Below, in pieces: positions 50,226 to 60,600 of a DNA stretch of 64,000 nucleotides. How positions within the stretch are numbered: the first letter of the stretch is position 1; each line of letters starts with the position of its first letter. This DNA is from Brevundimonas sp. UBA4553. Its GTDB lineage: Bacteria > Pseudomonadota > Alphaproteobacteria > Caulobacterales > Caulobacteraceae. The DNA is taken from contig NZ_DGLD01000016.1 of NCBI RefSeq assembly GCF_002387245.1, forward strand, positions 1 through 64,000, in the 5' to 3' direction. A model generated the notes under the pieces. The model was not told where the DNA came from and ran no database searches. It worked only from the letters and a program-made list of their open reading frames with translations. A program made the translations under genes and the position numbers.

Positions 50226-52331
50226 TTATTTGGCCAGATACTTGTCCAGCCAGCCGAACACCTCGTTGTGCCATTGCAGGCTGTTGGCCGGCTTCAGCAC
50301 CCAGTGGTTCTCGTTGGGGAAGAAGACCAGTCGGCTGTCGATGCCGCGGCGCTGCAGGGCGGTGAAGGTCGACAGACCCTGCGCCGTGGGGATGCGATAG
50401 TCGAGGTCGCCCTGGACCACCAGCATCGGCGTCTTCCAGTTCTGCACGTGGTTCGCCGGGTTGAACTTCTGATAGCCTTCCGGGTTTTCCCACGGCGTGC
50501 CGCCGTATTCCCACTCGGTGAACCAAAGTTCCTCGGTCGAATAGCCCATGCCGAAGGTGTCGAAGACGCCGTCATGGTTGACCAGGCACTTGAACGCGTC
50601 GGACCAGTTGCCAGCGATCCAGTTGATCATATAGCCGCCGTAGGAGGCGCCCAGAGCACAGGCGTTATTGCCGTCCAGGAAGCTGTACTTGGCCTGGGCC
50701 GCGGCCCAGCCCTTCTGCAGGTCTTCCAGCGGGCGGTCGCCCCAGTGCTGGCTGATGGCGTCGGTGAACTCCTGGCCGTAACCGGTCGAGCCGTGGAAAT
50801 CGATCATCACCACCGCATAGCCGGCGCCCGCATAGGTCTCGGGGTTCCAGCGATACGACCAGCTGTTGCCGAACGAACCCTGCGGCCCGCCGTGAACCAG
50901 GAAGGCGACCGGGTATTTCTGACCCTCGACATAGTTCGCAGGCTTGATGACGAAGCCATGCACCGTCTCGTCGTTCCAGCCGGGGAAGCTGAACTGCTCG
51001 AACTGGCCGAAGGCTTTGTTCGCCAGCTGCGGGTTCACGTTGGTCAGGCGGCGCGGCATCTCGCGACCGCGCCAGGTCTTGAAGTAGAGGTCGCTGGGCG
51101 AGGTCAGGGTGTCGACCGCCATGACGAAGCCCGAAGGCGTCTGCTGGAAGGCGCCGACGTGGCCTTCGCCGGTTAGAGGCATGACCGAGCCGTTGCGCGT
51201 GTCGATGGCGAACAGGCGGGTCTGACCGACGTCGCCAGCCGTGGTGTAGAGGGTCTTGCCGTCCGCCGACCACTGCAAGCCGTCGGCCGAGCGATCCCAG
51301 TTGGCAGCGATCTGACGCGTCTGGCCCGTGGCCACGTCACGAAGGAAAATCGAATACTTGTCGGCCTCGAAGCCCGGACGGGCCATGGCGCGATAGGCCA
51401 GGGTCTGACCGTCCGGCGAGAAGACCGGGCCGGTGTCCCAGGCCGGGTTGGCCTCGGTCAGGTTGGTCAGTTGGCCGGGCGCCGAAACCGCGACGCTGTA
51501 GAGGTCGAAGTCCGTGCTCCACGGCTCGCTCTTGCCAGCTTCGCGCGCCGAGAAGACCAGCGACTTGCCATCGGGGGCGAAGACGAACTCGCTCTCGTCG
51601 CCGAACGGCTTGGAGGGGGTGTCGCCGTCAAAGCCCTTGGTCACCCAGACCGGATCGCCTCCGGCCTTGCCGTCCGCACCGATCGGCTGGACGAAGAGGT
51701 GGTTCTGGGTGTGGTCGCTCCAGGTGTCCCAGTGGCGCACGAACATCCGGTCATAGACCTGACCCGTCGATTTCACTTCGGCGGCGGCCTTGGCGCGTTC
51801 GACCGAGGCGTTCAGGTCGCTTGCCTCGGGATAGACGGCCAGAGACACGGCCACGGCGTCGCCTGCGGCGTTGACGCGATAGGCGTTGACGTCGGTCGGC
51901 AGGCTGGTGACCTGCGTCGCCGTCGCGCCCTTGTCGCCCGACACCCAGACCTGGCTCGAACCTGAACGGCCCGACAGGAAATACAGCTTGCCGTCGGCGC
52001 CCCAGCGCGCGGTGTTGGCGCCGCCTTCGGAAATGGCCAGCTTCTGCGCCTCGCCCTCGCCCTTCAGGCTCAGGATGTAGAGGGCGCTCGAGCGGCGATT
52101 GGCCGCCACGTCCGTCTGGGTCAGCGCATAGACCACCCATTCGCCGTCCGGCGACACCTGCGGATCGCCCAGCCGGTTGGCCGAGATCATGTCCTGATAG
52201 GTGAAGGCGTTCGACGTCGCCTGAGCCGTAGCCGCCGCCGGAACAGGCGCCTCGGCCAAGGCCGGCAGGGCCGAAGCCGTCAACAGGGCGACGGCGCTCA
52301 GGCCAGACAGAAGATGGGGCAGACGGCGCAT
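50226..52331 (-). CDS. S9 family serine peptidase (acylaminoacyl/dipeptidyl type), exported
   Basis: A 701-residue exported peptidase with signal peptide MRRLPHLLSGLSAVALLTAS and cleavage around ALAEA. The N-terminal part is a beta-propeller with repeated SPDG motifs. The C-terminal catalytic domain has GASYGGYM with Ser563, the Asp in GDLDYRIP (644) and the His in ENHWVL (676). It should release dipeptides or acyl residues from oligopeptides. A near paralogue is encoded just upstream in transcription order (52403-54487). Confidence 0.92.
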   Translation of the reverse strand: MRRLPHLLSGLSAVALLTASALPALAEAPVPAAATAQATSNAFTYQDMISANRLGDPQVSPDGEWVVYALTQTDVAANRRSSALYILSLKGEGEAQKLAISEGGANTARWGADGKLYFLSGRSGSSQVWVSGDKGATATQVTSLPTDVNAYRVNAAGDAVAVSLAVYPEASDLNASVERAKAAAEVKSTGQVYDRMFVRHWDTWSDHTQNHLFVQPIGADGKAGGDPVWVTKGFDGDTPSKPFGDESEFVFAPDGKSLVFSAREAGKSEPWSTDFDLYSVAVSAPGQLTNLTEANPAWDTGPVFSPDGQTLAYRAMARPGFEADKYSIFLRDVATGQTRQIAANWDRSADGLQWSADGKTLYTTAGDVGQTRLFAIDTRNGSVMPLTGEGHVGAFQQTPSGFVMAVDTLTSPSDLYFKTWRGREMPRRLTNVNPQLANKAFGQFEQFSFPGWNDETVHGFVIKPANYVEGQKYPVAFLVHGGPQGSFGNSWSYRWNPETYAGAGYAVVMIDFHGSTGYGQEFTDAISQHWGDRPLEDLQKGWAAAQAKYSFLDGNNACALGASYGGYMINWIAGNWSDAFKCLVNHDGVFDTFGMGYSTEELWFTEWEYGGTPWENPEGYQKFNPANHVQNWKTPMLVVQGDLDYRIPTAQGLSTFTALQRRGIDSRLVFFPNENHWVLKPANSLQWHNEVFGWLDKYLAK

Positions 52332-52402
52332 GGGCGCTCCTCAAGCGGATTTCGATCTGCCCGAAGGCCTATACCCCCCTGCGCCGCCCGCAAAGTCCCG
52401 TT

Positions 52403-54487
52403 TTAGTCCTGCCCCTCCGCCGTCCAGCGCGCGGTCCAGTCCAGGATCTCCTGCTGCCAGTCGACCCAGGTCCGGGGCTTCAGCACCCAGTGGTTCTCGT
52501 CCGGCACGTGGACGAAGCGGCTGGGAATGCCCTCGCGCTGCAAGGCCGAGAAGGTGGCCAGCCCCTGCTCCATCGGCACGCGGAAGTCCTTGGACCCGTG
52601 CAGCACCAGCATCGGCTTCTTCCAGTCCGCGACATAGGTCTCGGGGTTGAAGGCGTCGTACAGGTCCTTGCGCGTCCAGCTGGGGCCGCCGAACTCGTGG
52701 ATGAAGTTGCCGATGTCCATGGCGTTCATCAGCTGCGGCACGTCGAACACCCCGGCGTGGTTGACCAGGCAACGCCACGGCCCGTTCCACTTGCCCGCGA
52801 TGGTGTTGACCATATAGCCGCCATAGGAGGCGCCGAGCGCGCAGGCCCGGTCGCCGTCGATCCACGGATTGGCCGACAGCGCAGCCTCCCAACCCTTCTG
52901 CAGATCTTCCAGCGGACGGTCGCCCCAGTGGTCGTTGATCGCGTCGGTGAAGGCCTGACCATAGCCCGGCGAGCCGTGGAAATTGACCATGACCACCGCA
53001 TAGCCCGCCGCCGTATAAACCTGAGGATTCCAGCGATAGGACCAGCTCTCGGTCCACGGCGACTTGGGCCCGCCGTGGATCAGATAGACCGCCGGATACC
53101 GGCGCCCCTCGACATAGCCCGCGGGCTTGAACACCCAGCCGTGCGCCGTCTCGTTGTTCCAGCCGGCGAAGCTCAGAGGCTCAGCCTCCGGGAGGTCCAA
53201 CCGGGCCAGCAGGTCGGCGTTGTGCTGGGTGGCCTGACGCGCCGCGCCGCCGTTCTCCGCCACGAAGACCTGGGTCGGGGTGGTGAAGCTGTCGTGGGCG
53301 TAGGCCACGACCCCTGCCGCCTCGTCGAAGGCGTTGACCGCACCGTCTCCGGTCAGGGCCTTGATCGCGCCGGTGCGGGCGTCGATCTCGAACAGGCGGT
53401 TCTGCCCCTCGTCCGCGGCCGTGACGTAGAGCGCTCGCCCATCCGAACGCCAGGTCAGGCCCGACGGCCCGCGATCCCAGTTGGTCAGCTGGCGCGCATT
53501 GGCGCCGCTGGCGTCGGCGATCATGACCACGGCCTGATCCCCGCCGACGTTCTCGCGCGGCGAGGCCAGCCAGGCCAGACGACGGCCATCGGGCGAGAAG
53601 GCCGGGTTGCCGTCCGCGCCCCTGTTGCCCTCGGTCAGGTTGACCGGCGCCCCCCCGTCCAGCGCGACGCGATACAGGTCGCTGTTGTTGGTGAAGGGCT
53701 CGCCTGCGCCCTGTTTCTGGGTCGAATAGATCAGGGTCTTGCCGTCGCGCGACAGGGTGAAGTCGCCGTCGCCCGCCGCCACATCGGCGTCCAGCCCCGG
53801 CATCAGGTCGCGCGCCTCGCCGCCAGCCAGGCCGGAGCCGTTCAGCGGCTGGCTGAACAGGTGAGTGCGCCGCCCGTCGGCCCAGCGGTCGAACACCCGC
53901 AGCGGCAGGCGATCATAGGCCTGCAGCCCGCTCTTGGCCCGCTCGGCCAGGCGATCCTTGACGCAGGTCAGGGTGGCGCAATCGGTGAAGACCGAGACCG
54001 CCAGAATCAGCGAACGCCCGTCCTCGGCGATGCGGAAGCCCGAGACGTCAATCGGCAGGGTCGTCACCTGGGCCGCCGCCATGCCCTCGCGATCGGCGCG
54101 CCAGACCTGGTTGGAACCGCCACGCGAGGACAGGAAATAGATGGCCTGACCATCCGGCGCCCAGCGCGCGCCCGAGACGCCGCCCTCGGAGATCGCCAGC
54201 TTGCGCGGCGCCGTCCCCCCGTCAGCCTCGGCCAGCCACAGGGCGTTGACGCCCTTGTTGCCGTCCCAGTCGGTCGTACGCACGGCATAGAGGATGCGGC
54301 GGCCGTCGGGCGACACGCGCGGATCGCTGACCCGCTCCATCATCGCCAGTTCCTTGACGCCGAGACCAGCGCGGGCCGCGGGGGCCTCGGCTGCGGTCGG
54401 GGCAGACGTCTGGGCCAAGGCTGGCGACGCCGCCATCATCAAGGCTCCGAAAGCGGCGGCCAGCATCCAGCGTGATTGCATCTTCAA
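52403..54487 (-). CDS. S9 family serine peptidase, paralogue of the neighbour
   Basis: A 694-residue exported peptidase with signal peptide MKMQSRWMLAAAFGALMMAA and cleavage near ALAQT. The propeller has several SPDGR motifs. The catalytic domain has Ser554 in GASYGGYM, Asp634 in GSKDFRVP and His666 in ENHWVL. Residues near the catalytic serine are almost identical to the other copy (HWGDRPLEDLQKGW in both), so the pair arose by tandem duplication. Intergenic distance is 71 nt. Confidence 0.92.
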   Translation of the reverse strand: MKMQSRWMLAAAFGALMMAASPALAQTSAPTAAEAPAARAGLGVKELAMMERVSDPRVSPDGRRILYAVRTTDWDGNKGVNALWLAEADGGTAPRKLAISEGGVSGARWAPDGQAIYFLSSRGGSNQVWRADREGMAAAQVTTLPIDVSGFRIAEDGRSLILAVSVFTDCATLTCVKDRLAERAKSGLQAYDRLPLRVFDRWADGRRTHLFSQPLNGSGLAGGEARDLMPGLDADVAAGDGDFTLSRDGKTLIYSTQKQGAGEPFTNNSDLYRVALDGGAPVNLTEGNRGADGNPAFSPDGRRLAWLASPRENVGGDQAVVMIADASGANARQLTNWDRGPSGLTWRSDGRALYVTAADEGQNRLFEIDARTGAIKALTGDGAVNAFDEAAGVVAYAHDSFTTPTQVFVAENGGAARQATQHNADLLARLDLPEAEPLSFAGWNNETAHGWVFKPAGYVEGRRYPAVYLIHGGPKSPWTESWSYRWNPQVYTAAGYAVVMVNFHGSPGYGQAFTDAINDHWGDRPLEDLQKGWEAALSANPWIDGDRACALGASYGGYMVNTIAGKWNGPWRCLVNHAGVFDVPQLMNAMDIGNFIHEFGGPSWTRKDLYDAFNPETYVADWKKPMLVLHGSKDFRVPMEQGLATFSALQREGIPSRFVHVPDENHWVLKPRTWVDWQQEILDWTARWTAEGQD

Positions 54488-54584
54488 ACCCCATCCTGAT
54501 TACAGCTCGGCTTGTTGATAGGCGGCCGAATACCCAGCGCCAAGCCGCTTGCCGCCGTCGCCCGGAGCGGCGACAAGCAGGGTC

Positions 54585-55424
54585 ATGAGTCCCACGCCTT
54601 CTCATATCGTCGATGTGCTGATCGCCGAGCGCGCGCCGCGTCTGACGCGCTCCGCCGCCTGGCCCCTCGTTCGTCCCGCCCTATATGGTCTGCTGGACTA
54701 CGCCAAGGCCCGGCGCATGGCCGACGCCATCGGCCCGATGGGCGGCCGCCAGGCGCTGGACCACGTTTCCGACCTGTTGAACCTGACGGTCACGACGCAG
54801 AACCTCGACCGCCTGCCCGTCACGGGCCGCTGTCTGGTCGTCTGCAACCATCCGACCGGAATCGCCGACGGCCTGGCGGTCCACGACGCCCTGCGCACCG
54901 TGCGCGACGACCTGATCTATTTCGCCAACGCCGACGCCCTGCGCGTCTCGCCGAGACTGGCCGAAACTGTCGTCCCAGTCGAATGGGTCACGGCCAAACG
55001 CACCCGTGAAAAGACCCGCGCCACGCTTCAATCGGCGAAAGACGCCTTCGAGGCCGAGCGTTGCGTCGTCATGTTCCCCGCCGGACGCCTGGCGCGCGTC
55101 GACTCCCACGGCCTGCTGACCGACCCTGAGTGGGCCGCCACCGCCGCCTCTCTCGCGCGCAAGTACGACGCCCCCGTGGTGCCGATCCACGTCGCCGGGC
55201 CGACCAGCCGACTGTTCCACCTGTTCGACCGTTTCTCTCAGGAACTGCGCGACATCACCCTCTTCCACGAACTGCTGAACAAGCAGGGCCAGGAGTTCGA
55301 TCTCAGCGTCGGCCTGCCCATCGCCCCTGAAGCGCTGGACGTGGACGCCCCCCGCGCCACCGTGGCCCTGAAGACCTTTGTCGAGCGCACCCTGGCCGCC
55401 GACCCTGACGCTGTATTCGCATGA
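54585..55424 (+). CDS. Lysophospholipid acyltransferase-like protein
   Basis: A 279-residue acyltransferase. The catalytic block is CNHPTGIADG, with His89 and Asp95 spaced HX5D rather than the usual HX4D of PlsC. The NHPxGxxDG form occurs in a distinct acyltransferase subfamily also seen in hemolysin-like or OlsA-type proteins. A second block is MFPAGRLARV. It probably acylates a lysophospholipid or similar substrate. The start at 54585 (MSPTPSH) is preferred over a 12-residue upstream extension. The stop overlaps tsaE (ATGA). Confidence 0.78.
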   Translation: MSPTPSHIVDVLIAERAPRLTRSAAWPLVRPALYGLLDYAKARRMADAIGPMGGRQALDHVSDLLNLTVTTQNLDRLPVTGRCLVVCNHPTGIADGLAVHDALRTVRDDLIYFANADALRVSPRLAETVVPVEWVTAKRTREKTRATLQSAKDAFEAERCVVMFPAGRLARVDSHGLLTDPEWAATAASLARKYDAPVVPIHVAGPTSRLFHLFDRFSQELRDITLFHELLNKQGQEFDLSVGLPIAPEALDVDAPRATVALKTFVERTLAADPDAVFA

Positions 55425-55882
55425 CGACCTTTGAACTGCCTGACGCCGAGGCCACCACCCGTCTGGGCCAGGCCATCGCCCCCCTGCTGGAAGCCGGCGA
55501 GTCCGTCCTGCTCTATGGTCCGCTCGGCATGGGCAAGTCGACCCTGGCGCGCGGCCTGATCCGCGCCCTGACCTCGCCCGACGAGGACGTGCCCAGCCCC
55601 ACCTTCACCCTGGTCCAGTTCTACGAAAGCGATCCGCCCATCGCCCACTTCGACCTCTACCGCCTCAGCCGTCCCGAAGAAGCTTTCGAGATCGGTCTGG
55701 ACGAGGCGCTCGATGAAGGCTGCCCCCTGATCGAATGGCCCGAACGGCTGGGCGATGATCCGGGCCATATGCTCGGCCCCGACCGACTGAGCATCACCAT
55801 TTCCGAGGACGGCGAAGGCCGCCTTGCGTCCGTTATTGGCGCAGGCTCGTGGGAAGCCAAACTGAAGGAAGTCCATGTCTGA
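55421..55882 (+). CDS. tsaE: tRNA threonylcarbamoyladenosine biosynthesis ATPase TsaE
   Basis: A 153-residue P-loop ATPase. It works with TsaB and TsaD to add threonylcarbamoyl to A37 of ANN-decoding tRNAs. Walker A is GPLGMGKST (33-41). Other blocks are SPTFTLVQFYES and FDLYRLSRPEEAFEIGLDEA, followed by LIEWPERLG (Walker B region). The order of motifs is the family pattern. It overlaps both neighbours: ATGA with the acyltransferase and 8 nt with amgK. Confidence 0.95.
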   Translation: MTTFELPDAEATTRLGQAIAPLLEAGESVLLYGPLGMGKSTLARGLIRALTSPDEDVPSPTFTLVQFYESDPPIAHFDLYRLSRPEEAFEIGLDEALDEGCPLIEWPERLGDDPGHMLGPDRLSITISEDGEGRLASVIGAGSWEAKLKEVHV

Positions 55883-56963
55883 CCGCGAAGCCCTCCGTCT
55901 CGATTTTCTGCGTTCGGCCGGTCTGGCCGAGGCCGTCCGCGCGCCCTTGCCCGGCGACGCCTCGACGCGCCGCTATGAGCGGCTGACCACGGCCTCCGGC
56001 GCCACCCTGATGCTGATGGATCAGGCCCCCGCCGCCGAGAGCCAGCCCTGCGATCCATCGTGGACGCCGGAGCAACGCCACGCCCATGGCTGGAACGCCG
56101 TCGCCCGTCTGTCGGCTGGCCGCATCGAGGCCTTCGCCGCCGTCGCCGCCCACCTCAAGTCGCTCGGCCTGTCCGCGCCAGAGATCGTGGCCGTCGACGC
56201 CCCGAACGGCCTGGCCGTGATCGAGGATTTCGGCGACGCCCTGTTCGCCAAGGTCATCGACGAGGGCGCCGAGGAGGCCCCGCTCTACCGCGCCGCCGTC
56301 GAGGCCCTGGCCGTCCTGCACGCCGCCCCGACGCCCGAGGTCCTGAGCGGCCCGGCGGGCGACTGGCCCCTGCTGACCTATGACCAGACCGCGCTGCAGG
56401 GCGGGGCCGACCTCTTCGTCGAATGGCTGCCGAAACTGATCCCGTCGCTGGCCTTCGACGACGACGCCGTCGCCGAATGGCGCGCCGTCTGGGCCCCGAT
56501 CACGGCGGCGGGCGAGGCGGGCGCCAGCGTCATGGCCCACCGCGACTATCACGCCGAAAACCTGATCCGGCTGGACGGCCAGACCGGCGCCGCCTCGGTC
56601 GGCCTGATCGACTTTCAGGACGCGGTGAAGGCCCACCCGTCGTGGGACCTCCACTCCCTGTTGCAGGACGCCCGCCGCAACGTCACGCCCGAGCTGGAAG
56701 CCTTGGCGCTGGACCATTATTTCACCCTGCGGCCCGAGACCGACCGCGAAGCCTTCATGGCGGCCTACGCGGGTCTGGCGGCGCTGAACGAGGCGCGGAT
56801 TCTAGGCATCTTCGCCCGCCTGATCGCCCGCGACGCCAAGCCCAGATACGCCGCCTTCATGCCCCGCATGTGGGCCCACCTGAACGCCAACCTGAAGGCG
56901 CCCGGCCTCCAAGCCGTCGCCGCCTGGATGGCCCGCCACGTGCCGGAGGATCTCCGTCGATGA
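55875..56963 (+). CDS. amgK: N-acetylmuramate/N-acetylglucosamine anomeric kinase AmgK
   Basis: A 362-residue APH-like sugar kinase. It phosphorylates the anomeric carbon of MurNAc (and GlcNAc) in the cell-wall recycling route that bypasses MurA, the enzyme fosfomycin inhibits. The catalytic loop is AHRDYHAENL with Asp224, and the metal-binding Asp246 is in GLIDFQDAVKAHPSWDL. The next gene encodes MurU, which uses the product, so the role is well supported. It overlaps tsaE by 8 nt and murU by 4 nt. Confidence 0.93.
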   Translation: MSDREALRLDFLRSAGLAEAVRAPLPGDASTRRYERLTTASGATLMLMDQAPAAESQPCDPSWTPEQRHAHGWNAVARLSAGRIEAFAAVAAHLKSLGLSAPEIVAVDAPNGLAVIEDFGDALFAKVIDEGAEEAPLYRAAVEALAVLHAAPTPEVLSGPAGDWPLLTYDQTALQGGADLFVEWLPKLIPSLAFDDDAVAEWRAVWAPITAAGEAGASVMAHRDYHAENLIRLDGQTGAASVGLIDFQDAVKAHPSWDLHSLLQDARRNVTPELEALALDHYFTLRPETDREAFMAAYAGLAALNEARILGIFARLIARDAKPRYAAFMPRMWAHLNANLKAPGLQAVAAWMARHVPEDLRR

Positions 56964-57673
56964 ACGCCCCTAAGACCGCCATGGTCCTCGCCGCCGGGCT
57001 CGGCACCCGGATGCGGCCCCTGACCAACGACCGGCCTAAGGCTCTGGTCGAGGTGGCTGACCGCGCCCTGATCGACCATGTTCTCGACCGGCTGGCCGAG
57101 GTGGGCGTCACCAAGGCCGTGGTCAATGTCCACTGGTTCGCCGACCGGTTGGAGAGCCATCTGGCCGCCCGAACCCGTCCCGCCATCACCATCTCCGACG
57201 AACGCGACGAACTGCTGGAAACCGGCGGCGGCCTGAAGAAGGCGCGGCCCCTGCTCGGCGACGATCCCGTCTTCGTGGCCAATATCGACAGCGTCTGGAT
57301 CGACCGCGGCGACGCGCTCGCAGACCTTATCCGCCTGTGGGACCCTGAACGCATGGACGCCGCCCTGCTGCTGGCCAAGCGCGAAGGCTCAATCGGCTTC
57401 GAGGGCGGCGGCGACTTCTTCCTCGGCGACGACGGCAAACTGACCTTCCGGGGCGAGGCCGCCTCCGCCCCCTTCGCCTACATGGGCGTCCACATCACCC
57501 GCCCCGACTACGCCGACCTAGGCCCCGACGGCGCCTTCTCGCTCAGCCCCCTGTGGCGCCAATCCGCCGCTCAGGGCCGCCTCTACGGCTGCGTGCTGGA
57601 CGGCGACTGGATGCACGTCGGCGACCCTCAGGCCCGCGACCAGGCCGAAGCCCGACTGAAGGCTGAAGCCTGA
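56960..57673 (+). CDS. murU: N-acetylmuramate alpha-1-phosphate uridylyltransferase MurU
   Basis: A 237-residue nucleotidyltransferase of the GlmU/RfbA fold. It makes UDP-MurNAc from MurNAc-1-phosphate and UTP, returning recycled MurNAc to peptidoglycan synthesis. The signature is LAAGLGTRMRPLTNDRPKAL near the start, followed by FVANIDSVW and a C-terminal MHVGDPQARDQAEA. The start at 56960 overlaps the amgK stop. The addB ATG overlaps its TGA by one base (TGATG at 57671-57675). Confidence 0.93.
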   Translation: MNAPKTAMVLAAGLGTRMRPLTNDRPKALVEVADRALIDHVLDRLAEVGVTKAVVNVHWFADRLESHLAARTRPAITISDERDELLETGGGLKKARPLLGDDPVFVANIDSVWIDRGDALADLIRLWDPERMDAALLLAKREGSIGFEGGGDFFLGDDGKLTFRGEAASAPFAYMGVHITRPDYADLGPDGAFSLSPLWRQSAAQGRLYGCVLDGDWMHVGDPQARDQAEARLKAEA

Positions 57674-60600
57674 TGTCCACGGGGGGCCGCTTCGATCCGT
57701 TCGCCGGAACCGGGCCGCGCTGGCGCGCCGTGCCCGCCTGGCGGCCCTTCCTCGAGGACCTCGCCGCCGGGGTGCTCGACTGGCTCGGCGATCAGACGCC
57801 CGAGACCCTGACCGACGCCACCATCCTGCTGCCCAACCGTCGCGCCGCCCGCGCCTTCTCCTCGGCCCTGGGCAAGCTGGCCGGCGACCGTCCCGTCCTG
57901 CTGCCCCAGGTCCGCCCGCTCGGCGATCTGGAAGAGGACGAGCCCCCCTTCGCCCCCGGCGAACTGGGTCTGGACCTGCCCCCCGCCATCGCACCCCTGA
58001 CCCGCCGTTTCGAGATGGCGCGGATGATCGTCGAGGAGTTCGAGCCGGGGATGAAGCCCCTGCGCGCCCTCGAAATGGCCGATGCTCTGAGCGGCTTCCT
58101 CGATTCCTGCCAGCTGGAGGAAGTCTCCGACCTGTCGCGCATCGCCGGGCTGGCCGAACAGGATCTGGCCGCCCACTGGCAGGACAGCGCCCGCTTCCTC
58201 GGCCTCGCCGTCGAGGCCTGGCCCAAACGGCTTGAGGCGCTAGGTCTGGTCGATTCCGCCTGGCGCCGCGCCACCCTGCTGCGCCGTCTGGCCGATGCCT
58301 GGGACGCGCGCCCGCCGCAGCAACCCGTCATCGCCGCCGGGTCGACCGGCACCGTCCCCGCCGCCGCCGACGTTCTGGCCGCCGTTGCGCGCGCCCCCCA
58401 GGGCGTGGTCGTCCTACCCGGCCTCGACCTCGATCTGGCCGACGGCGTCTGGGACCGCATCGACGACCAGCACCCCCAGGCCGCGCTGAAGGCCCTACTG
58501 ACCCGCGCCGACATCTCGCGCGATCAGGTCCGCCCCTGGTTCAAACCCGCCATCGCGCCGCGCGTCGAGGCGCGCGGTCTTGCCCGCCAGCGCCTGATCA
58601 ACGAAGCCCTGCGCCCCGCCGAGGCCACCGACGACTGGCGCGCCGAGATCGCCCGCCTGCGCGCCGACGCCGCCGAGGCCGGCCAGGCCGCCGACCCAAT
58701 CGCCGAAGGGCTGAAGGGCCTGTCCGCCCTCTCCGTCCGCGCCGAGGAAGAGGCAGCGACCGCTATCGCCCTGCTGATGCGCGAGACGCTGGAAACGCCC
58801 GGCCAGACCTGCGCCCTCGTCACCCCCGATCTGGACCTGTCGCGCCGCGTCGAGGCCCGGCTGGCGCGCTGGAACATCATCCCCGACGCCTCGACCGGCG
58901 CCCCCCTGTCGCGGATGAGCGCAGGCGTCCTGGTCGATCTCTGCGCCCGCTTCATCGAGAGCCCGCTCAAGCCCCAGACCCTGCTGGGTCTGATCAAGCA
59001 CCCGCTGACCCGGCTCGACCTCGGCGACACCTCTTTGCCCGACGCCGCCTCGGCGCTGGAGGAACACGCCCTGCGCGGCCCGCGTCCGCGCGACTGGGCC
59101 GAGATTCAGACACGCCTTTTGAAGGCCGCCGAGCCCGGTCGCGGCGGCCAGCCCCTGCCCGAGTGGAAATCCGCCCGCCTGTCCGGCGCCCGCGCCCTGG
59201 CTGCTCGGCTGGAAACCCTCTCCGCCGAGGCCCTCTCGGTTTTCACCCCCACGGCCGCTCCCGACGTCGCCGCCCGCGCCCTGACCGCCCTGATCGAGGC
59301 CCTGGCCGGTCAGAACGCCTGGGCCGGTCCCGACGGCGAGGCCGCCGCCTCGTTGCTGTCGGCCCTGATCGACGGCGGCGGCTCGCTAGGCGCGGTCAGC
59401 CGCGCCGACTTCGCCGCCCTGACCGCCGGTCTGCTGGGCGAGGAGACGGTGCGCACCGGCGGGGCCACCCACCCGCGTCTGCGCATTCTCGGCGCCATCG
59501 AGGCCCGTCTGACCCGCGCCGACCGCATGATCCTGGCCGGGCTGGAGGAGGGCGTCTGGCCTCGCCCCGCCCCCGTCGATCCCTTCCTGTCGCGGCCGAT
59601 GAGGAAGGCCCTGGACCTGCCCACGCCCGAGCGGCGTCTGGGCCAGACGGCGCAGGACTTCGTCCAGGCCGCCTGCGCCGACGAGGCCGTCCTGATCCAC
59701 TGCGAACGGCGCGGCGGCCAGCCCGCCGTGCGCTCGCGCTGGCTGTGGCGCCTGGAGATGCTGACGCGCGGCGCCGACGCCCCCGCCACCCCGGTCGCCA
59801 TTCCGGCCCCCGAGGGTCTGGCCGAATGGACCCGCGCCCTGGACGCTCCGCCGCCCGGCCCCGCCCGTTTCGCGCCGCGTCCCGCGCCGAAGCCCCCGGT
59901 CGAGCGCCGCCCGCGCAGCCTCTATGTCACCCGCATCGAGCGCTGGGTGCGCGATCCCTACGCCATCTACGCCCAATGGGTGCTAGGCCTGAACATCATG
60001 GACCGGCCCGGCGCCTCGGCCGAGGCGATGGCGCGCGGCAACGCCGTGCACAAAGCCATCGAGCGCATGACCCTGATGTGGCCCCACGTCCTGCCCGACA
60101 ACTGCGAGGCCCAGATCGAGCAGTTGCTGATCGAGGAGTTGACCGCCCACGGTTTCGAGGACGCCGCCATGGCGCGCGAGACGCCCTTGGCCCGCAACTG
60201 CGCCCGCTGGCTGGCCGGGTTCGAGGCCGAACGCCGAGCGCGCGGCGTCAATCTGCTGATCGAGCAGCAAGGGACCATGACGTTCGACGCCCCCGCCGGT
60301 CCCTTCACCATGAAGGCCTACGCCGACCGCATCGAGGTCGGGGCCAGCGCCGCCGCCATCATGGACTTCAAGACCGGCGGCGTGCCGTCGGGCAAACAGG
60401 TCAAGGCGGGCTTCGCACCCCAGTTGACCCTGACCGCCGCCATCCTCGCCGACGGCGGCTTCAAGGACACCAACGGGCCCGTCCCCGCCGACGAACTGAC
60501 CTATGTCCGCGTCGTCGGGCGCAAGAAGGCGGGCGAGGTCGCGGTGCGCGCCTCCGGTCCCGAAGCGGCGGCGCTTGGCGAAGCGGCGCTGGAGGGGCTG

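Noticed and set aside
52490..54475. Open frame of 661 codons on the plus strand
   Set aside because: Antisense to an S9 peptidase with intact catalytic triad.
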